From assembly GCA_934663885.1 (NCBI GenBank), contig CAKUKW010000159.1, positions 1-5,013 on the forward strand: a DNA stretch of 5,013 bases, written 5' to 3'. The translations under genes and the position numbers were made by a program. This document shows, piece after piece, positions 1 to 5,013 of this stretch. The stretch is from an uncultured Tidjanibacter sp. GTDB taxonomy: Bacteria; Bacteroidota; Bacteroidia; Bacteroidales; Rikenellaceae. The notes beneath the pieces were generated by a model. It was not told the origin of the DNA. It saw nothing but the letters and a program-made list of their open reading frames with translations, and ran no database searches. How positions within the stretch are numbered: the stretch's first letter is position 1; the number at the start of each line of letters is the position of its first letter.

Positions 1-956
1 GCGCCACAGCGAGTTCCGTTGCCGAAGCGCGACTGGTATTTGAAGAGTACGGATCTCGGGCCCATACTTATGCTCCTGTCTATACTGAAAAGGAATTTCC
101 GGAGATAATCAAATACAGCGATTACATAACTTTCAATTCACTTACCCAGTTCGACCGTTTCGGCGCGCGGGCCATACTCAACGGCATTTCCTGCGGATTG
201 AGGGTCAACCCCGAATTCTCGACCGTCGAGACTGACCTTTACAATCCGGCTTCACCCGACTCCCGACTGGGCATAACCTCTGAGAATCTCGAACGTTTGC
301 CCGAAGGTGTGGAAGGATTGCATTTCCACACCCTGTGCGAATCGCGCCCTAAAGATTTGAGGGAAACCCTGGCGGCTTTTGAGCAACGTTTCGGGCATCT
401 TTTGAAAGATGTCAAATGGATCAACATGGGAGGCGGCCACCTGATGACGGCTGACGATTACGATTGTGACGAACTTATAGCCATGCTCCGGGATTTTAAG
501 TCCCGGTACCCGCGGCTCAGGATAATAATGGAGCCCGGAAGCGCTTTTACCTGGCGCACCGGCTGGCTGGTGGCGACAGCCGAGGATGTAGTGCGCAACG
601 GGGGAGTGAATACCCTTATGCTCGACGTTTCCTTTGCCTGCCACATGCCCGATACACTGGAAATGCCATATAAGCCCTCTATAGTCGGTGCGAGAGAGCC
701 GATGGGTGACGATATCAGGTGGAGGATGGGAGGGAACTGCTGCCTGGCCGGCGACTTTATGGGGGACTACGCTTTCGACCGCGAACCATCGGTGGGCGAT
801 AGGGTTATCTTCGAAGATATGATACACTATACTATGGTAAAGACGACGATGTTCAACGGCGTTTCTCATCCCTCGATAGCGATATCGGGCAAGGATGGCG
901 AGTTGCGTATCGTACGCGAATTCGGATACGAAGATTTTAAAAACAGAATGTCTTAA
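1..956 (+). CDS. nspC: Carboxynorspermidine/carboxyspermidine decarboxylase, 5' end cut off by window edge
   Basis: This cytoplasmic PLP enzyme of the alanine-racemase-like (fold III) decarboxylase family removes the carboxyl group from carboxynorspermidine or carboxyspermidine, giving norspermidine or spermidine, the last step of the aspartate-semialdehyde-dependent polyamine route. The frame is open from the left edge (first full codon at position 3) to TAA at 954-956, giving 317 visible residues. The family is usually about 380 residues, so roughly the first 60, including the PLP-binding lysine, lie upstream; internal ATG or alternative starts should not be used. Visible signatures are GLRVNPEFSTVETDLYNP (about 195-250), HFHTLCE (321-341), NMGGGHLMT (423-449), the phosphate-binding EPGSAF (531-548), CHMPD followed by EMPYKP (about 640-675), and the active-site GGNCCLAGD (729-755), in which the second Cys aligns with the catalytic cysteine of the family. 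The reading frame is intact. Its stop lies 16 nt before cysteate synthase, implying one operon. Identity is firm; whether spermidine or norspermidine is the product cannot be told from sequence. Confidence 0.95.
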   Translation, partial: ATASSVAEARLVFEEYGSRAHTYAPVYTEKEFPEIIKYSDYITFNSLTQFDRFGARAILNGISCGLRVNPEFSTVETDLYNPASPDSRLGITSENLERLPEGVEGLHFHTLCESRPKDLRETLAAFEQRFGHLLKDVKWINMGGGHLMTADDYDCDELIAMLRDFKSRYPRLRIIMEPGSAFTWRTGWLVATAEDVVRNGGVNTLMLDVSFACHMPDTLEMPYKPSIVGAREPMGDDIRWRMGGNCCLAGDFMGDYAFDREPSVGDRVIFEDMIHYTMVKTTMFNGVSHPSIAISGKDGELRIVREFGYEDFKNRMS

Positions 957-972
957 ACGGACTTTTAAATAA

Positions 973-2262
973 ATGAAAGATTTTAAACCTACGGAGTATA
1001 CGCTTAATTGTGTGGCTACTGGCCGCGAGTTCGAGGACGAAGGCTGGGTATTGGAAGACAGGGCATGCAAAACACCTTCGCTGGTAAAGGCGAGGTATGG
1101 CTGCCGCCAGTTGAATGTAAAGGGCGACGAATACGGCATATATAAATTCTGCGACTGGCTTCCGGTACGCAGGATATTGAAAGGATCGGCTCCTCCGGTC
1201 ACATACAAAAGTGAGGGGCTGGCGAAAGAGCTCGGCCTCGGCAATCTTTATATTACATTCAATGGCTGGTTTCCCGAACTGGGAGCCCGGATGACTACAT
1301 GCTCTTTTAAGGAAACGGAGGCATATTCCGTTTGCGGCCGCATGCCCGAAGGGCAGAAAGAGGTATTGGTGGTGGCTTCGGCAGGTAATACCGCGAGGGC
1401 ATTCGCCAAAGTGTGTTCCGACAACAGAATCCCGCTCCTGCTGAGCGTCCCGGAGGATAACCTGTCGTCATTATGGTTCGAGAAGCCGTTGGACGACTGC
1501 GTAAAACTTATAGCGGCAAAAAGCGGAGGGGATTACTTCGACGCAATACATTTAGGGAACATAGTACTCAAATCACCGAAATTCATTGCCGAAGGGGGAG
1601 CCAAGAATATCGCTCGCCGCGACGGAATGGCCACGACTGTACTCTCGGCAGTCACCCACATAGGCCGCATTCCCGATTATTATTTCCAGGCCGTCGGTAG
1701 CGGTACCGGGGCCATAGCGGCATGGGAAGCTAATCTTCGCCTTATCGAAGACGGCCGCTACGGCGATAATAAGATGAAACTGATGCTTTCGCAGAACGCG
1801 CCTTTCGTTCCCATGTACGACGCGTGGAGGGTGGATTCACGCCATATACTGCCTTATGACGATAACATAGCGCGTCGGCACGCCGGGATTATAGATGCCA
1901 AAGTACTCTCGAACCGAAGACCCCCGTACGGTATCGCCGGAGGACTTTACGATGCGATGAAGGATACAGGCGGTGAATTCTACGCGGTCACCAATACCCG
2001 CCTGCGTAAAGCCGGCCGCCTTTTCGAAAGGCTCGAAGGTGTAGACATACACCCGGCTGCAGCCGTGGCCCTCGATTCGCTTATGCAGGCAGTTGAGCGC
2101 GGCGACGTTGAAAAGGATGCCGTTATAATGCTTAATATTACGGGGGGCGGCGAAAAGCTGTTCAAACAGGGAAAAGAGATGTGGTTCCTGAAGCCGGACG
2201 TGGTATTCCCGCTTGATGCCGGGGATGCGGAAGTAATTGAAAAAGCAGAGGCCCTATTTTAA
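973..2262 (+). CDS. Cysteate synthase (threonine synthase-like PLP enzyme)
   Basis: The predicted reaction is O-phospho-L-serine + sulfite to L-cysteate + phosphate, in the cytoplasm. In methanogens cysteate feeds coenzyme M synthesis; in Bacteroidota it is the precursor condensed with a fatty acyl group to start sulfonolipid synthesis, the more likely role here. The 429-residue protein matches what I recall of archaeal cysteate synthase: KFCDWLPV (58-65), TYKSEGLAKELGLGNLY (77-93), TCSFKE with the probable PLP lysine K113, SAGNTARAFA (136-145), EGGAKNIARRDGMA (207-220), the glycine-rich phosphate loop VGSGTGA (241-247), PPYGI (317-321) and LNITGGG (387-393). The length is normal and the frame intact. 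The N-terminus keeps only isolated cysteines (C13, C32) where archaeal relatives often carry paired Cys motifs, so a metal site seems lost. ATG at 973 is chosen because it follows nspC by 16 nt and leaves the whole N-terminal motif region; no Shine-Dalgarno is seen, only A/T-rich sequence. The main alternative, threonine synthase, is less likely because of the family-specific KFCDWLPV and PPYGI stretches. Confidence 0.9.
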   Translation: MKDFKPTEYTLNCVATGREFEDEGWVLEDRACKTPSLVKARYGCRQLNVKGDEYGIYKFCDWLPVRRILKGSAPPVTYKSEGLAKELGLGNLYITFNGWFPELGARMTTCSFKETEAYSVCGRMPEGQKEVLVVASAGNTARAFAKVCSDNRIPLLLSVPEDNLSSLWFEKPLDDCVKLIAAKSGGDYFDAIHLGNIVLKSPKFIAEGGAKNIARRDGMATTVLSAVTHIGRIPDYYFQAVGSGTGAIAAWEANLRLIEDGRYGDNKMKLMLSQNAPFVPMYDAWRVDSRHILPYDDNIARRHAGIIDAKVLSNRRPPYGIAGGLYDAMKDTGGEFYAVTNTRLRKAGRLFERLEGVDIHPAAAVALDSLMQAVERGDVEKDAVIMLNITGGGEKLFKQGKEMWFLKPDVVFPLDAGDAEVIEKAEALF

Positions 2263-2360
2263 TAAATACGTATAATTTTTTATAATATAGATATACGGTC
2301 TGGGTGACTATGGGGGCGGCTTTTAACTGAACGTTCATTTACACCGTATTTATCGAAATT
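2263..2360. other. AT-rich intergenic gap between cysteate synthase and the transporter gene
   Basis: This 98-nt stretch starts with a very AT-rich run (about 2263-2297), passes through a short G-rich patch (about 2298-2320) and contains an imperfect palindrome at 2324-2341. I see no stem-loop with a T-tract that would make a convincing intrinsic terminator, and no good match to the Bacteroidota promoter pair (TTTG and TAnnTTTG). It is long enough to hold a separate promoter for the transporter gene, but read-through from the nspC-cysteate synthase operon is equally possible. The only short open frame in it (ATG at 2310, six codons) is not credible as a gene. Confidence 0.5.
2324..2341. promoter_or_regulatory. 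Imperfect 18-bp palindrome, candidate operator
   Basis: The sequence TAACTGAACGTTCATTTA has a perfect 10-bp palindromic core (TGAACGTTCA, 2328-2337), extended on both sides by three further matching pairs after one mismatch (C2327/T2338). It lies 19 nt upstream of the transporter ATG, where a repressor could block transcription. The symmetry fits a dimeric regulator site, but no regulator gene is in view, and palindromes of this quality can occur by chance in a few kilobases. The link to regulation is inference only. Confidence 0.3.
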
Positions 2361-2774
2361 ATGTGGAAGCTATATGCAATATTATCCGCTGTTTTCGCGG
2401 CTCTTACGGCGATCCTTGCTAAAGTAGGGATCAAGGGTGTCGACTCCAATCTCGCCACTGCTATAAGGACATTGGTAATATTGGTTATAACCTGGGGGAT
2501 CGTAGCCTTTACGGGGGAGTTTAAAGGAATAAAGGACTTGTCGCGCAACAATATCCTTTTTCTTGTTCTCTCGGGTGTGGCGACCGGTTTGTCGTGGCTG
2601 TTCTATTTTAAGGCTTTATCATTGGGCGACGCTTCCAAGGTAGCACCGATAGACAAACTTAGCGTAGCGATAACAATCGCGCTGTCTATCCTTATACTCC
2701 ATGAACCCGCAGATCCTAAGGTACTTATCGGAGGTGCGCTGATAGTTGCAGGGACGATAGTTATTGTGTTATAA
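2361..2774 (+). CDS. Single-domain EamA/DMT-family small membrane transporter
   Basis: This 137-residue inner-membrane protein has one EamA domain, half of the usual ten-helix drug/metabolite transporter. It belongs to the small bacterial/archaeal EamA group of about 140 residues, which presumably work as dimers. Five hydrophobic segments are visible at roughly residues 3-20, 31-51, 65-84, 97-114 and 120-137. Typical family traits are the GLSWLFYFKALSLGDAS stretch (76-92), the VAPIDKLSV motif (94-102), with a charged pair D98-K99 at the start of helix 4, and HEP (114-116) just before the last helix. ATG at 2361 is the only sensible start: the next in-frame codon of note upstream is a stop at 2328, and no Shine-Dalgarno is present. 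It lies 98 nt after cysteate synthase and 41 nt before the protease gene, all in the same direction. The substrate is unknown; members are annotated only generically. A role with cysteate, sulfite or polyamines is suggested by position alone and is weak. Confidence 0.88.
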   Translation: MWKLYAILSAVFAALTAILAKVGIKGVDSNLATAIRTLVILVITWGIVAFTGEFKGIKDLSRNNILFLVLSGVATGLSWLFYFKALSLGDASKVAPIDKLSVAITIALSILILHEPADPKVLIGGALIVAGTIVIVL

Positions 2775-2815
2775 GAAATACGTCTGATATATTCTTGAAC
2801 CTAATATTAAGTATT

Positions 2816-5013
2816 ATGAAAAACATTATTACTATTCTTGCTTTTTTCCTGGCTACCGTTGGATTGACTGCAAAGGCGGACGAAGCGCGCTTGCTGCGTT
2901 TTCCGGCAACCAATGGCAGCGAGATTGTTTTCTCTTATGCCGGGGATCTTTACAAAGTATCGTTAAACGGCGGCGAGGCCCGCAGGCTGACGTCGCATGT
3001 GGGGTACGAGATGTTCCCGAGATTCTCTCCGGACGGGCAGACAATCGCTTTTACCGGTCAGTATGATGGTAACACCGAAGTTTACACTATTCCGCTGGGC
3101 GGCGGCGAGCCTCTGCGTATTACATATACGGGTACCAATTCCCGTGATGATCTGGGCGACCGTATGGGCCCTAACAATATGGTAATGGGCTGGACCGTCG
3201 ACGGTGGCAATATCGTTTACCGTAACCGCAAAGGGAGCAGTTTCGCCGGCCAACTTTATCTTGTCAACAAAGGCGGCGGCCTCTCAGAGCAGCTTCCGTT
3301 ACCTGAAGGAGGATTTTGCAGCTATTCTCCCGACGGTTCCAAACTGGCTTACAACCGTGTTATGCGTGAGTTCCGCACATGGAAATACTACCGCGGCGGT
3401 ATGGCCGACGATATCTGGATATACGATCCTTCGGCAGAAACCGTGAACAATATTACTAACAATGATGCCCAGGATATAATTCCTATGTGGATAGGCGACG
3501 AGATATTCTTTATCTCTGATCGTGACCGCACTATGAATTTCTTCGTTTACAATACCCGGACTAAAGAAACACGTAAAGTTACCGACTTTACCGAGTACGA
3601 TGTGAAATTCCCAAGCGCTCACGGAAATACGATAGTTTTCGAAAACGGCGGTTATATTTATAAGATGGACGCTGCGGCTAAAAAGCCCGAAAAAGTTACG
3701 ATTACCTTGTCTTCCGACAATATATATGCCCGCAGCGAAATTAAGGACGGCTCCCAGTACGTTACGACTGTAAGCCTTTCGCCCGATGGTAACAGGCTGG
3801 CGGTAACAACCCGTGGTGAGGTTTTCGACGTACCCGCAGAAAAGGGCGTTACAAGGAATATAACCCGCACTCCGGGTGCACATGAGCGTGGAGCGACATG
3901 GTCTCCGGACGGCAAGTATATTGCCTATATTTCGGACGTTACGGGCGAAACGGAGATTTGGATTCAGGAGCCGGGCGGAGAGCCCATGCAAATGACCTCC
4001 GGCAACGATACTTATATACGCAGTATTCAGTGGAGCCCCGACTCGGGCAGCATTATATATACCGACAGGAGCAACAGGATAAACCTGCTCAACGTCAAGT
4101 CGAAAAATACCCGCATGCTCGTTCAGGATCCCTACGGGGAATTCCGCGGAGTGAATGTTTCTCCGGATAGCAAATGGCTCGCATATACCCGCAGCGGTGA
4201 GAACCAGGTCAGTGTCATATACGTATATAACATAGCCAGCGGGAAGGAATATCCCGTTACTGATAAGTGGTATGACAGTTATTCCCCCGTTTTCAGTACC
4301 GACGGCAAATACCTGGTATTCTCTTCAGCGCGCGATTTTATGCCTACGTACGGCTCGACCGAATGGAATCATGTGTATAACAATATGAACGGCGTTTATA
4401 TAGCGTTGCTTGCTGCCGATACCCCGTCTCCTTTCCTGATGAAAGACGCCGAAGTAACCATAACCGTTCCTGAAAGCGATAAGAAAGCCGATGATAAGAA
4501 AAAAGAAGTTAAAAAAGATTCGCCGGATAATTCAGTTAAAATAGACACGGAAGGATTGCCCGAGAGGATATTGAGGGTTCCGGTAACCAACTCCGGCGGA
4601 CGCAATTTCTACCTTGCCAACGGTAAGCTTTATTATTCTACTGGCATGCGTACGCGTGTATACGACCTTGCCAAGCAAAAAGACGACGAGGTAGCGGAAG
4701 CAATCATGTTCGCCTCTCCTGCAAGCAAGAAAGCGCTGTTCTGGGGACGCAGCGGTTATTACGTAGCCGATATCCCGCAGGGAAAAGCCAATCTCGGAAA
4801 TCCGGTCGACCTTTCCAATATGAAGATCGTTACCGATTACCCTAAGGAATGGGCGCAGATATACAACGAGGCATGGCGCGGAATGCGCGATGGTTTCTAC
4901 CTGGAGAACATGCACGGAGTCGACTGGAAAGCTATGAAGGCAAAATACGAAGTGCTTGTTCCTTATGTTAAAAACAGGCTCGACCTCAACTATATTATAG
5001 GCGAACTTATAGG
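2816..5013 (+). CDS. Secreted tricorn-like S41 family peptidase, 3' end cut off by window edge
   Basis: The frame opens at ATG 2816 and runs without a stop to the right edge (732 full codons); bacterial members are usually about 1,050-1,100 residues, so roughly a third is missing. The family degrades peptides, with an N-terminal propeller that admits substrate and a C-terminal PDZ plus serine protease core. Residues 1-21 form a signal peptide (hydrophobic 4-18, AKA cleavage motif at 19-21), placing the protein in the periplasm or outer envelope. TolB/WD-like propeller repeats follow, marked by SPDG/SPDS/STDG turns at residues 71-74, 171-174, 322-325, 363-366, 407-410, 449-452 and 494-497. A Lys/Asp-rich linker (about 553-575) leads to another beta section, then the helical core begins with EAWRGMRDGFY (685-695) and NMHGVDW. 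The catalytic His and Ser and the PDZ domain lie beyond the edge, so activity cannot be judged. ATG 2816 is favoured because it yields the signal peptide directly; no Shine-Dalgarno is seen. Confidence 0.93.
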   Translation, partial: MKNIITILAFFLATVGLTAKADEARLLRFPATNGSEIVFSYAGDLYKVSLNGGEARRLTSHVGYEMFPRFSPDGQTIAFTGQYDGNTEVYTIPLGGGEPLRITYTGTNSRDDLGDRMGPNNMVMGWTVDGGNIVYRNRKGSSFAGQLYLVNKGGGLSEQLPLPEGGFCSYSPDGSKLAYNRVMREFRTWKYYRGGMADDIWIYDPSAETVNNITNNDAQDIIPMWIGDEIFFISDRDRTMNFFVYNTRTKETRKVTDFTEYDVKFPSAHGNTIVFENGGYIYKMDAAAKKPEKVTITLSSDNIYARSEIKDGSQYVTTVSLSPDGNRLAVTTRGEVFDVPAEKGVTRNITRTPGAHERGATWSPDGKYIAYISDVTGETEIWIQEPGGEPMQMTSGNDTYIRSIQWSPDSGSIIYTDRSNRINLLNVKSKNTRMLVQDPYGEFRGVNVSPDSKWLAYTRSGENQVSVIYVYNIASGKEYPVTDKWYDSYSPVFSTDGKYLVFSSARDFMPTYGSTEWNHVYNNMNGVYIALLAADTPSPFLMKDAEVTITVPESDKKADDKKKEVKKDSPDNSVKIDTEGLPERILRVPVTNSGGRNFYLANGKLYYSTGMRTRVYDLAKQKDDEVAEAIMFASPASKKALFWGRSGYYVADIPQGKANLGNPVDLSNMKIVTDYPKEWAQIYNEAWRGMRDGFYLENMHGVDWKAMKAKYEVLVPYVKNRLDLNYIIGELI

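Noticed and set aside
252..1244. Long minus-strand open frame (330 codons) antisense to nspC and the start of cysteate synthase
   Set aside because: It lies opposite two strongly recognised genes, crosses their boundary, and its translation shows no known domain or motif; it is a shadow of the plus-strand codon pattern.
2273..2280. TAATTTTT as a -7 box for the transporter gene
   Set aside because: It sits in a generic AT-rich run with no suitably spaced TTG upstream and leaves an 80-nt leader; likely chance.
2790..2797. Possible -7 box TATTCTTG for the protease gene, with a TTG at 2764-2766
   Set aside because: It has one mismatch to TAnnTTTG, and the 23-nt spacing to the TTG is longer than the usual 19-21, so it is too weak to annotate, although a promoter in the 41-nt gap is possible.
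2802..2809. Short palindrome TAATATTA before the protease start
   Set aside because: An 8-bp AT-only palindrome is expected by chance in an AT-rich gap, and it does not extend further.
3299..3991. Minus-strand open frame (230 codons) antisense to the protease
   Set aside because: It is fully inside the well-supported tricorn-like coding frame, and the translation is rich in Arg, Cys and His with no recognisable family.

Overview
The window looks like a chromosomal segment from a Bacteroidota gut- or environment-type bacterium, most plausibly close to Alistipes/Rikenellaceae. The reasons are the combination of an NspC-type polyamine enzyme, a bacterial cysteate synthase (an enzyme known from methanogens and from sulfonolipid-making Bacteroidota) and a long secreted tricorn-like protease. 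In addition, the start codons lie in A/T-rich contexts with no Shine-Dalgarno sequence, as is usual in this phylum. This taxonomic call is an inference from gene content, not from a marker gene.

All four genes are on the + strand and fill almost the whole window. Positions 1-956 hold the 3' part of carboxynorspermidine/carboxyspermidine decarboxylase (nspC), whose start and catalytic lysine lie upstream. After only 16 nt follows a complete cysteate synthase (973-2262), a PLP enzyme of the threonine synthase fold that makes L-cysteate from O-phosphoserine and sulfite. A 98-nt AT-rich gap containing an imperfect palindrome separates it from a complete single-domain EamA-type membrane transporter (2361-2774). 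After 41 nt comes the 5' part of a secreted S41/tricorn-like protease (2816 to the right edge), which has a signal peptide, TolB/WD-like propeller repeats and the start of the protease core. The PDZ and catalytic regions lie beyond the edge.

The nspC and cysteate synthase genes are almost certainly co-transcribed. Together they supply two small polar building blocks: a polyamine (spermidine or norspermidine) and cysteate, which in Bacteroidota is the head-group precursor of sulfonolipids (capnine/sulfobactin-type). The small transporter next door has no visible substrate clue. The protease is a peptide-degradation enzyme with no evident link to the other genes. No RNA gene, mobile element, CRISPR array or clear intrinsic terminator was seen, and the window shows no obviously foreign segment.
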